Source: UBA5069 sp964560495
GTDB taxonomy: Bacteria; Chloroflexota; Anaerolineae; Caldilineales; Caldilineaceae
Length of the DNA: 64,000 nucleotides
Assembly: GCA_964560495.1 (NCBI GenBank)
Contig: CAZLMM010000026.1
Coordinates: 1-64,000 of the forward strand
Direction of reading: 5' to 3'
The notes beneath the pieces are model-generated. The model had not been told where the DNA came from and did no database searches. It worked only from the letters and a program-made list of their open reading frames with translations. Within the stretch, counting starts at the first letter, position 1. Every line of letters starts with the position of its first letter. Of this stretch, positions 8,737-17,000 are shown in pieces. A program made the position numbers and the translations under genes.

Positions 8737-9744
8737 ATGCGGCGCACTATTCGTATTGCCCTCTTTCTCCTGATCTTTCTGATTCTCCTTGTCCTCATCG
8801 CCCCCTTCCTGATCCCTGTCCCACCGCTGCAAGATGTGGTGGACGTGCGCAGTTTGGCCGACCCGGACAGCGAATTCATCCCGACGCCTCTAGGCAATCG
8901 CCGCCTGGATGTCCACGTCAAACGCGGCGGCGCCGGCGGATTGCCGCTGGTCTTGCTCCACGGCTTTGCGGCCAGTGTCTTTTCCTGGCGCGACGTGATG
9001 TCCCCCCTCGCCGCAGCGCGCCAGGTCGTGGCCTTCGATCGTCCCGCCTTTGGGCTGACGGAACGTCCCATGCGCGAAGACTGGGGCAGCGCCTCTGACT
9101 GGGCGACGCGCAATCCCTACTCTCCCCAGGCGCAGGTAGAGCTGACGGTGAATCTGTTGGATGAGCTGGGCATCGAACAAGCGGTGTTGGTGGGTCACTC
9201 GGCCGGCGGGTCGATTGCCATGCTCACCGCGCTGGAATATCCGGAACGCGTCGCCGGGCTGATCCTGCTCGACCCGGCAGTGTACACTGGCAGCGGCGGC
9301 CCGTCCTGGCTGCGCCCTCTGCTCGCCACGCCGCAACTGCAGCGCATCGGCCCGCTCATCGCCCGGCGCATTCGCGATTGGGGCGTGGATTTTGGGCGCG
9401 CGGCCTGGCACGATCCGGAAAAGATCGACGAGGAGGCTTGGGCTGGCTATCTCAAGCCCCTGGGTGTGGAGAACTGGGATCGGGCGCTGTGGGAGTTCAC
9501 CGCAGCCAGCGGCGCGACCGGGCTGACGGATCGGCTGGGCGAGCTGACCATGCCGACGCTGATCATCACCGGCGATGATGACCGCATCGTCCCCACAAAC
9601 CAGAGTGTTCGTCTTGCCAGCAAGCTGCCCAATGCAGAGTTAGTCGTGATCCCGGCGTGCGGTCACATTCCCCACGAAGAATGCCCAGACGAAACGCTGC
9701 GGGCAATGGAAGATTGGTTGCAGACGCTTGGGCAAGGGCAGTAG
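8737..9744 (+). CDS. Membrane-anchored alpha/beta hydrolase
   Basis: 335 residues. An N-terminal membrane anchor (about 5-27, IALFLLIFLILLVLIAPFLI) precedes an extracytoplasmic hydrolase domain: oxyanion-region LLHGFAASVFSW, nucleophile GHSAGGS with Ser155, catalytic His in CGHIPHEECPD, acid in ITGDDDRIVP. It resembles haloalkane-dehalogenase/epoxide-hydrolase-like and carboxylesterase members of the fold; substrate unknown. There is no Shine-Dalgarno; a TATCAT box lies only 7 nt before the ATG, which suggests a very short leader. Confidence 0.82.
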   Translation: MRRTIRIALFLLIFLILLVLIAPFLIPVPPLQDVVDVRSLADPDSEFIPTPLGNRRLDVHVKRGGAGGLPLVLLHGFAASVFSWRDVMSPLAAARQVVAFDRPAFGLTERPMREDWGSASDWATRNPYSPQAQVELTVNLLDELGIEQAVLVGHSAGGSIAMLTALEYPERVAGLILLDPAVYTGSGGPSWLRPLLATPQLQRIGPLIARRIRDWGVDFGRAAWHDPEKIDEEAWAGYLKPLGVENWDRALWEFTAASGATGLTDRLGELTMPTLIITGDDDRIVPTNQSVRLASKLPNAELVVIPACGHIPHEECPDETLRAMEDWLQTLGQGQ

Positions 9745-9806
9745 GGCTGGAAGGTTGTCGGGGAGCGAGGTCGTAAGGTTCTAGAGCAGGGGGTGGTGAC
9801 AGGCTT

Positions 9807-10439
9807 ATGAAACATGCAATTGTTTGGGGCGCCAGCGGTGGAATCGGCCGGGCCTTGGCTGCGGCCCTGGCGCAAGATGGCTGGAGCGTCGTGGGCGTTG
9901 CACGCCGTGCGGAAAACCTGACCAACATAGTGGGTCACGTGGTCGAAGCAGATGTCAGCGATGACTTTTCCGTCAGGCAAGCGGCCCTGGAAATCGCCCA
10001 GGTTGTGGGCGAGGCGCAGCTCTTTGTCTATGCAGTCGGCGATATCCTCTCCCGCAAGGTCTCCGATCTGGGTGTGGCCGACTGGCGTCGCATCCTCGAC
10101 GCCAATCTGACGGGCGCATTTCTGACGACCCACCACAGCCTGCCGCTGCTGACGGCGGATGCTCACCTGATTTACATCGGCGCTGTGCATGAACGCCTGC
10201 GCCTCCCCGGCCTGTCCGCCTATGCAGCGGCGAAGACCGGGCTGGAAGCTTTTGCCGAGGCCTTGGCGAAAGAAGAACGAAAACGCCGGGTGACGGTCAT
10301 TCGCCCAAGCGCAGTCGCCACTCCTCTCTGGGAGAAAATGCCGGTGCGTCTGCCAAAGAACGCGCTCAGCCCAGAGCAACTTGCCCAACGGATTCTGGCG
10401 CTGCACAATGAGGGTCAAACCGGCGTGATCGACAGCTAA
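9807..10439 (+). CDS. Short-chain dehydrogenase/reductase (SDR)
   Basis: 210 residues, a short classical SDR. The N-terminal cofactor loop is GASGGIGRALAAAL, followed by the Arg-Arg region (VARRAEN) that tends to favour NADP(H). The active-site motif is YAAAKTGLEAF with the expected upstream region (LIYIGAVHERL) in place of the usual Ser. The C-terminus is shorter than in full-size SDRs (about 250). Cytoplasmic oxidoreductase, substrate unknown. It lies 62 bases after the hydrolase and 42 bases before the tocopherol-cyclase-like gene, all in the same direction. Confidence 0.85.
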   Translation: MKHAIVWGASGGIGRALAAALAQDGWSVVGVARRAENLTNIVGHVVEADVSDDFSVRQAALEIAQVVGEAQLFVYAVGDILSRKVSDLGVADWRRILDANLTGAFLTTHHSLPLLTADAHLIYIGAVHERLRLPGLSAYAAAKTGLEAFAEALAKEERKRRVTVIRPSAVATPLWEKMPVRLPKNALSPEQLAQRILALHNEGQTGVIDS

Positions 10440-10481
10440 AGTCTTGTCACAGAACCTGGCCTATACACATCCTCACTCATA

Positions 10482-11510
10482 TTGAGACTCACGCCGAACT
10501 TCTTACCACAAAACGTGTGGCGACCCGCCAGCTATCATGGACATGGTTTGACGAGCCATTTCTTCGAGGGCTGGTATTTCAAGCTGGTGGATGCCAGCCG
10601 CAGCCGGCGCCTGGCCGTCATCCCGGGCGTCTTTCTGGGCGAAACGCCCGACCAATCCCACGCTTTCATCCAAACGCTCGACGGCGCATCCGGCGCGACC
10701 CGTTATCACCGCTTCCCGCTGGCCGCCTTCAGCGCCCATGCCACCGAGTTCGATCTGCGCATCGGGCCAAATCGCTTCACTTTACATGGTATGATCCTGG
10801 ACATCGACGCCCCTGAGGGCCGCCTGGTAGGCGCAGTGCGCTTCCCAATCGTCACGCCCTGGCCTGTCACCTGGCGCTCGCCCGGCGTCATGGATTGGTA
10901 CGCGTTCATGCCCTTCATGGAGTGCTACCACGGCGTCCTCAGCCTGGATCACGCCATCGAGGGGATGCTCGTGGTGGATGGGGAGGTCGTCGATTTCCAC
11001 GACGGTCGCGGCTACATGGAAAAGGATTGGGGACAAGCCTTTCCCCGCGCTTGGGTGTGGATGCAGAGCAACCACTTCCAGCGCCCAGGCGTCAGCCTGA
11101 GCGCATCCGTGGCGCGCATCCCCTGGCTGGGCAGCGCGTTCCGCGGCTTCATCGTCGGTCTGCTCCTCGACGGTAGACTCTATCGCTTCGCCACATACAC
11201 GGGCGCAACCATCGAACACCTGGAAGTGACCAGGCGTCAGGTGGTGTGGCGTCTCGCCGGCCCTGGGCCCATGAACGGGCAAAGTGTCATGCACCGGTTG
11301 GAGATCGTTGCCCATCGTGATGACGCGGGCGTCGATCTACTCCACGCGCCAGCGCGCAGCGCCATGGTGCAGCGGGTGCTGGAGAGCCTGACGGCTGTCG
11401 TGGACGTGCGTCTGCTGCGCCTGGATGGGCGCGGCGAGACCGAGCTCTTCGCCGGGTCAGGTGAGTGCGCCGGCCTGGAAATCGGCGGAAACATCAAGGA
11501 AATTCTATGA
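10482..11510 (+). CDS. Tocopherol-cyclase-family protein
   Basis: 342 residues starting at TTG 10482; conserved sequence begins almost at once (VWRPASYHG, then FFEGWYFKLVD), so a later start would delete it. The hallmark FEGWYFK and the later GYMEKDWGQAFPRAWVW and QSNHF blocks match the tocopherol cyclase family, which spans plant VTE1 and many bacterial proteins of unproven function. The bacterial members probably bind or remodel a hydrophobic prenyl lipid. No tocopherol pathway genes are present, so the reaction is not claimed. The stop overlaps the next start (ATGA). Confidence 0.8.
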   Translation: MRLTPNFLPQNVWRPASYHGHGLTSHFFEGWYFKLVDASRSRRLAVIPGVFLGETPDQSHAFIQTLDGASGATRYHRFPLAAFSAHATEFDLRIGPNRFTLHGMILDIDAPEGRLVGAVRFPIVTPWPVTWRSPGVMDWYAFMPFMECYHGVLSLDHAIEGMLVVDGEVVDFHDGRGYMEKDWGQAFPRAWVWMQSNHFQRPGVSLSASVARIPWLGSAFRGFIVGLLLDGRLYRFATYTGATIEHLEVTRRQVVWRLAGPGPMNGQSVMHRLEIVAHRDDAGVDLLHAPARSAMVQRVLESLTAVVDVRLLRLDGRGETELFAGSGECAGLEIGGNIKEIL

Positions 11511-11959
11511 ATCACGAACCCACCACGCTCATTTGGAGTTTCAATCGCACGCTCACCCAGCGCCTGCTCTTCTGGGCGATCCTCAGCGTGTTGGGCGGTC
11601 TGCTCTTGCAGTTGTCGGGGCGTCCGTTCCTAAAAGGGGTGGGCGCACAGGCCTTTGGCTGGGGCGTCATCGACGCGGCCATCGCACTGGCCGGGCAACG
11701 CTCCGCCGAACGCAAACAGATCACGGCAACCCCGCTGGTGGAAGTGCAACACGCCCGCAGCCTGCGTCGGCTCCTGTGGCTCAACGCCGGCCTGGATGTG
11801 GGCTACATGGCCGGCGGGCTGTGGCTGGCGCGCGCCAAAGGGCGCGCCAACGCGGTCTGGGCCGGTCACGGCTGGGGAATCGTCATCCAGGGCGCATTTC
11901 TGTTCGTCTTCGATCTCGTTCACGCGCTCCGGGTTCCGAGCCAAGAGAGCCGCGGGTGA
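11507..11959 (+). CDS. Small membrane protein (DUF6992-like)
   Basis: 150 residues from ATG 11507, which overlaps the stop of the tocopherol-cyclase-like gene (ATGA) and follows AAGGAA. Three to four hydrophobic segments are visible (LLFWAILSVLGGLLLQL, AQAFGWGVIDAAIALAG, LDVGYMAGGLWLA and a C-terminal one). It resembles a small uncharacterised membrane family (I recall DUF6992), but the name is from memory. Coupled to the preceding gene, so it may assist the same lipid-related role. Confidence 0.7.
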   Translation: MNHEPTTLIWSFNRTLTQRLLFWAILSVLGGLLLQLSGRPFLKGVGAQAFGWGVIDAAIALAGQRSAERKQITATPLVEVQHARSLRRLLWLNAGLDVGYMAGGLWLARAKGRANAVWAGHGWGIVIQGAFLFVFDLVHALRVPSQESRG

Positions 11960-12003
11960 CTTGGCTCTGCTGTATAGACTGACGTACAATAGACGCCGCA
12001 AAC

Positions 12004-12159
12004 GGTAATGCCTCTGTTTTGGAAGAGTTCGAGGCCAACAAGATGATTCAGTCGCTCGGCTACTCGTTTGAGGTGGAGAGTGACTATCAAGACTGGGATC
12101 TTGCCGTCGATGGCATTCGCACCGTTGAACGACAGTTGACTGACCTGCGAGGCGCCTGA
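12004..12159 (+). pseudogene. Remnant of antitoxin-like gene (copy A)
   Basis: The frame to the TGA at 12157 encodes about 51 residues including LGYSFEVESDYQDWDLAVDG. It is a close paralogue of the C-terminal half of the gene at 13577-13892 (GYSFEVESDHQDWELAVDG). The N-terminal half and start codon are missing. It is followed at once by a toxin-like tail, as expected for an antitoxin/toxin pair. Confidence 0.6.
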
Positions 12160-12160
12160 C

Positions 12161-12256
12161 CAACATGATTTCTCGCCTGAGGGTCAGCGTGCTGTGACCC
12201 TGGACGAATTCCTCAGGGAGACCCAGCAGATATTGCTGGATCGCGGCCTGCTGTAG
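12161..12256 (+). pseudogene. C-terminal remnant of a TumE-like toxin
   Basis: An open stretch of 31 codons ending TAG at 12254 reads HDFSPEGQRAVTLDEFLRE and ends LLDRGLL. This resembles the C-terminus of small TumE/DUF6516-type toxins, which follow antitoxins of the type left at 12004. The first two thirds are gone. Family assignment rests on recall, not on a search. Confidence 0.45.
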
Positions 12257-12269
12257 CCACCGCATACAT

Positions 12270-12392
12270 CGCCAACGCGCCCTCGTCCACGTCACCGCGC
12301 TGGAAGCGGCGATCGATCACCTGGTCAACGGTCTCTACGGGCTGACGGCGACGGAGATCCAGATCGTGGCGGGGGGGGGGGAGAAGCGATGA
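12270..12392 (+). pseudogene. C-terminal remnant of a DNA methyltransferase (copy 1)
   Basis: The frame ending TGA at 12390 reads ALEAAIDHLVNGLYGLTATE then IQIV, matching the conserved tail of Eco57I/TaqI-like restriction-modification methylases (AIDRLVYxLYGLTEEEIxIVE). All catalytic parts are absent. The end contains an uninterrupted run of eleven G (12371-12381). The tail overlaps the ATG at 12389. Confidence 0.6.
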
Positions 12393-12768
12393 TCACGAAA
12401 CAAAAGAAAGAACATGCGTTCACGCCAGCACAGTTGGTTGCCGCCCTGGATAGCCTGGGCGTGCCCTTCCTGCGCGGCGCGTCCGGCTCAGCAGTCACAC
12501 TGGAACCAGTTGCGCTGCTGGCGGCATTGGTGGCCAGCAACGAGGCGCGCCTGCGTCTGGCTCTTATCCCGCTGTTGCTGGCCCACATCCAGAATTATCT
12601 GTCCACGCCGTCGCCGCACTGCAGCAGTTGCCGCCGGATGCAGCGATCACTCTACGCTGTTACTACACAGCAGCCTACTGGTTGCAGATCAAATACCGCG
12701 TCCGGATTACAGCATCTCTGGGCGCAAGTCACCCGCTGCCGGATCTCTTTAGCGCCGAGTTGCGGTAG
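12389..12768 (+). pseudogene. Frameshifted gene of unknown family
   Basis: ATG 12389 opens a frame encoding about 69 sensible residues (FTPAQLVAALDSLGVPFLRG ... LRLALIPLLLAHIQ). Near 12595 the coherent reading moves to another frame: SVHAVAALQQLPPDAAITLR, CYYTAAYWLQIKYR, LPDLFSAELR, stopping at 12766. A single indel therefore splits a gene of about 125 codons. I do not recognise the family; it lies among restriction and toxin remnants. Confidence 0.5.
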
Positions 12769-13283
12769 TGATCGCTGCAGGAGACCGTGAACGCTTGCGC
12801 CAGCGCTGTATCGACATTGAGGCGCAATCGCGCAAAGGCACGCGAAAATGGGCCAAGAGTAATCATGAACGACGGCTTGCCTATATCCAAAGCGTTTTGG
12901 GAGATACTGAACTGCGTGGCCGGTTACACTTTGCGCTTCATCGCCTCACCCAGGAGTACCTTGACGCAACCGTGCAGACAATTTCGCTTGCGCTGCATCG
13001 CTTCACGGTTGGTGAGTACAAAGCAACCGTTTTGACTGACGGATTAGCGCGTGCCGATGAGCGCAAGGTTGGCCTGCTGCTGCGACGTTCAGGCATGTCG
13101 GTGCAGAAAGTCAGAGGCATAGATGATGAGAGTGAACCGCTGATCCGGCCGGCTGATGCACTCTGCGGCTTTGTGCGCAGCGCCCTCGCAGGGGATGCAT
13201 CAATGCACGCGTTATTTGTGGACGCGATTCACCAGGGCATTGTCGTCGAGTTGGACAGAAAACAAAAATGCCCCCGTGGATAG
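12768..13283 (+). pseudogene. DUF3800-domain gene, N-terminally truncated
   Basis: 171 residues opening at GTG 12768, whose codon shares a base with the preceding stop. The sequence KWAKSNHERRLAYIQ, YKATVLTDGLAR and VRGIDDESEPLIRPADALCG corresponds to the middle and end of DUF3800, an RNase-H-like domain of unknown function. The family's N-terminal strand with its conserved YIDE-like motif (about 50 residues) is missing, so the gene is probably inactive. The frame runs into the RNA element that follows, and the last residues (KQKCPRG) are probably not native. Confidence 0.6.
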
Positions 13284-13320
13284 GGGGCACGGCCTAGTCC
13301 CAAGTGAGGACACCCACCAA
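13264..13320 (+). ncRNA. Structured RNA element at the DUF3800 3' end (DUF3800-type RNA motif)
   Basis: Two consecutive hairpins, each with a 7-nt loop: TGCCCCC-GTGGATA-GGGGGCA (13269-13289) and GTCC-CAAGTGA-GGAC (13297-13311). GTGG in the first loop can pair with CCAC at 13314-13317, giving a possible pseudoknot. Comparative work has described several 'DUF3800' RNA motifs next to DUF3800 genes; the position here fits. Which subclass it is cannot be decided by eye. Confidence 0.5.
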
Positions 13321-13339
13321 AAGGGCAGTATTCAGCCGA

Positions 13340-13355
13340 ACTTCTAGTCAGAAGT
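13340..13355. other. Short hairpin after the RNA element
   Basis: ACTTCT-AGTC-AGAAGT is a perfect 6-bp hairpin 20 nt after the DUF3800-associated structure. It may belong to the same RNA or be a small terminator. Confidence 0.3.
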
Positions 13356-13406
13356 ATAGCATTGAACTGTCCTCCCGTCAATCCCTTTAGTGGCAAAACT
13401 GCGCGT

Positions 13407-13499
13407 GTCACTGCGCTGGCAGCGGTGATCGACGCACAGGGCTACCGTCTCTACGGGCTGACGGCGGCGGAGATCCAGATCGTGGAGGGGGCGGGGTAA
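13407..13499 (+). pseudogene. C-terminal remnant of a DNA methyltransferase (copy 2)
   Basis: The frame ending TAA at 13497 reads VTALAAVIDAQGYRLYGLTA then AEIQIVEGAG. It parallels the tail at 12270-12392 and is the same Eco57I/TaqI-like methylase terminus. Only about 30 codons remain. Confidence 0.6.
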
Positions 13500-13576
13500 G
13501 CGTAGGCTGACAGTCACGAATTCCACGCAACTACGCTATAATGCCCAGGACATGTGTTTGTGGAGGAGAAATCACG

Positions 13577-13892
13577 ATGCTGCAAGTGGAATTGTCCAAT
13601 CAGTTGCTTGCCGCTCTGAATCTGCTTGAGCCTGGCAGCGCCCCCCAATCAGCAAGTGATGCGGTTGGCGGAACATGAATTGCGCCGGCGTCTGGCACGC
13701 TATCAGTTGGCGGATCGCCTGTTCCAGGAAAAGTACGGCATGACGTTAGCAGAGTTCGAGGCCAACGCGGTCGTCACGGCGCAAGGCTATTCGTTTGAAG
13801 TCGAAAGCGATCACCAGGATTGGGAGCTTGCCGTCGATGGCATCCGCACAATCGAACGCCAGTTAGCCAGCTTGCGGGGCAAGAACAGGTGA
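13577..13892 (+). pseudogene. Antitoxin-like gene split by a +1 shift in a C6 run (copy B)
   Basis: ATG 13577 has an excellent ribosome site (GGAGGAG) and a TATAAT box at 13537-13542. The frame MLQVELSNQLLAALNLLEPG continues coherently only if one C of the run at 13641-13646 is removed, giving PNQQVMRLAEHELRRRLARY and GYSFEVESDHQDWELAVDG to the TGA at 13890. Rejoined, the product is about 105 residues and resembles antitoxins paired with TumE-like toxins. No toxin follows. The shift may be real decay, slippage or a sequencing error. Confidence 0.6.
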
Positions 13893-13919
13893 CAGCCACT
13901 TAGGAAGTGACTGTCACCT
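13887..13919. terminator. Hairpin overlapping the antitoxin stop codon
   Basis: AGGTGACAG-C-CACTT-AGG-AAGTG-A-CTGTCACCT: 9 + 5 bp stem with one C-A mismatch and a 3-nt loop. The stop TGA (13890-13892) is inside the left arm. No U tract follows. Confidence 0.45.
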
Positions 13920-14033
13920 TGCGCCGCTTTGCGCCGACGTCAGCGCGCAGGAAGCAGAGAGCGACGCGCTGGTCTATATTCGTACAGTTTCCATGTCGCA
14001 CGAATTCCGAATGAACCCATCTTGTGAGGACTC

Positions 14034-17000
14034 ATGATACTAGAAAAGCCAAACCTCAAACATATCAGCACAGTCACCCATGAGGGTAAGGTGCTGATCA
14101 TGGCGACCGTCATCGAAAATAGTGGTGTGCAGCTTTATTACACCATCAAGCAAGATGGCTTCGAGGACAGCGCGCTGCAAAACCCCAACGGCAGCGGCTG
14201 GGAGACATTCAAGCCGCTCAGCCTGCCCAACGACCCCATCGGCGACCCTTCTGTGGCGGCGCGGGAGGCAGCCGAGTTGACCGATAAACAGGGCGGCTAT
14301 CTGCTGCGCTCGATCCACAACAGCGCCGACCTCAGCGCGCCCGCGCCGGCGCAACTGGTCTCCCACGACGGCCATCTCTGCGTCTTCCGCCAATCGACGC
14401 GCGGCACACTGCTGGCCGACCGCTTCGTGCTCGACGGCATGACCAACACGCTCACGCCCAAGCTGGAGGTGCGCTACAAACGCAGCCGTCAACGCTATGC
14501 GCCGTTCAAGGCCATGAAGATCAACAGCGGCGGGCAGATGGAGTCGCTCGACTCGCTGGATTTTCGCGACATGCAGAACCGGCCCTTCATCGAGCCAACC
14601 ACCGAGCTTTGCCCACAGTTGCTGAATACGCTCCACGATGGCTGGTTTGGCGTGATCGTCACCCCCACCAACGAGCAGGAGACCCACCGCTGGCACATCT
14701 TTGCCCACAACCGCAGCAGCGGCAAGATCGACCTGGTGACGCTGGCCGGCGGCCGCGACCGCCTCTTCGATGTGCAGGATGCCTGGTTTCGCATCATCGA
14801 CCCCATCACCGACCAGGCGCAATACGACAGCATCCCAGGGCTGACCCACCGGGCGCTGGAGCTGCTCGACAGCGCCGGCAAGCCGCTGACCATCAGCAAC
14901 GGGCTGGCGGCGACCACCTACGACGTACAACGCGAACAGCAGACGCAGAACGGGCCGCAACTGGTGCGCGAGAGCAGCAAGGTGCTGCTGGCTGTGCCCA
15001 CATCAGCGGGCGCAGCCACTTTGAGTTTTGCCATCGCCGCGGATGGCCGCCTGGCGCAGATCGCCGGCGATGGCGATGACCGCTTGCTGCGCAGCCAGGA
15101 GCGCGAGATTCTGCTGCCGCTCGACCTGCTCGACAACATTCGCCCGCTGGGCGACAGCAGCGCCGCGCCCGCCGGTGTGATCGTCGGCATGAGCCGCTCG
15201 GATGACGACGACAGCCCCGACCGCGTGCGCGTTGCTGTGGCCAAAGACGACAAGGCCGCGGTGGGCAAGCTCAAAAGCGGCGACACGGTCAAGCTGAGCA
15301 ACACCACCAGCTACAACGGCCTCTACCGCGTGAGCAAGGCGGATGACGGCAGCTTCGTCATCGATGCGGCCTTCAAATTCGGCGAAATCGGCGAATGGGA
15401 GAAGGTGGAAGAGGAAGAGAGCGGGTTGATCTTCGACGGCATGATGACCGGCTACGAAAAGACGCGCGATGGCAAGCTCAAGGTCTGCGCGGTCAACCAC
15501 GGGCTGGCCGCCGGCGACCTGGTGCAGATCGTCGGCGACGGCGACTACGCCGGCGAGTATCCGGTGCTCAAGCACGACGAAGACAGCTTCACCATCCAGC
15601 GACTGTGGGCGACCGGCGAGGCGGTCAACATCAAACTGGAGTCGCGCCAGCGCCGCGGCCTGGCGCTGGACGGCAAGCGCGACTGGATCGCCGCGCCCTG
15701 CTCCCAGGTGATCAACCTCAGCGCCGGCTTCACGGTGGAAGCCTGGGTCAAACTGAACAACGACGCTGACCAAACCATCCTGGCGACCCAGCCGGATCTA
15801 GCGCCGGGCGGGATGGCGAGCGCGGCGGCCGCGGCCACCCTCTCGGTGCAGGACGGCAAGTTCACTGTCGCCATCACGCGCCCCCTGCTTGGCCGCACCA
15901 GCGCGCTGCGCCTGGCTTCGCCCACATCAGCGCCGCTGCGCGAATGGGTGCATGTGGCGTGCAGCTTCGACGGCAAGGAGCTGCATTTGCTGGAAAACGG
16001 CGAAGTCAAGGCCTCGATCACGCTGGAAGAGCTGAATCGCAAGGCGAAGGTCGGCCAGGAGGCGCTGGTGAAACAGTTGCAGCAGGATGTGGCCGATCTG
16101 CGCGCCGCCTTCGCCGCGGCGCCCAACCACCCTGCCAACTACTGGGTGCGGCTGGCTTCGCGCGTCGATGACAAGGCGGTGACCGCTGGCCTGGAGACGG
16201 CCTTGAGCCGCGACGTGATCGAACACCGCGCCGAGCAGCTCTGGCGGCTGGAGCGCCAGGAGGATGGCGCATACGCCGTGCGCAACAAAGCGACCAATCG
16301 CGTGCTGGAATTCATGGGCGGCGATCAGCCTGTCCAGCAGACCGAATGGCGCAACGCCGACTCCCAAAAGTGGGCGCTGGAGGCCAACGCAAACGGTTTC
16401 TACACCTTCCGCGCCAGGATCGACGGCAAGGTGCTGGATGGTTTTCGCGGCGGTTTTGTCGCCGGCAACGCCTGGCACCCCGACACCACCAACGCCGCCT
16501 GGCAGCAGTGGCGGCTGGAGCCGGTCGGGCCGACGCTGGCAGTCGAGATTCAGGCGGCGATCGATGCGCTGGAGGGCAAGGGGAAACAGGGCAAGCCCAG
16601 CTTCAGCCTCGGCGTCAGCACACTCAGCCTGGGCGCTACGCAACAACTCAAGGCGGGCAAGCTGCAATTGGTCGATCTGCTGCAAGGGCAGATGGCGGAT
16701 GTGCGCCTGTGGACAAGTGGGCGCAGCGACAAAGCCATCGCCGACGCCATGCACCTGCAACTGACCGGGCGCAAGGCCGGGCTGGCCGGCTATTGGCGGC
16801 TGGGCGGCTTCGCTGTGGAAGAGGATGGCAGCCAGCGCGTCTTCGACTTTTCGGTCAACGCCAATCACGGGCTGGCGCAGGGTGCGCCCTACGCCGGCGG
16901 CGTGACGTTGGGCCGCACCCTGCGCGACGGCAAGACTGCGGCAGTCAAATTTAGCAACGACGACCTCTTCGCGGTGCGCGAGGGCGCGATTTATGTGGAG

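Noticed and set aside
11960..14033. Insertion sequence as cause of the gene fragments
   Set aside because: No transposase, terminal inverted repeats or target duplications could be seen; decay by deletion explains the fragments as well.
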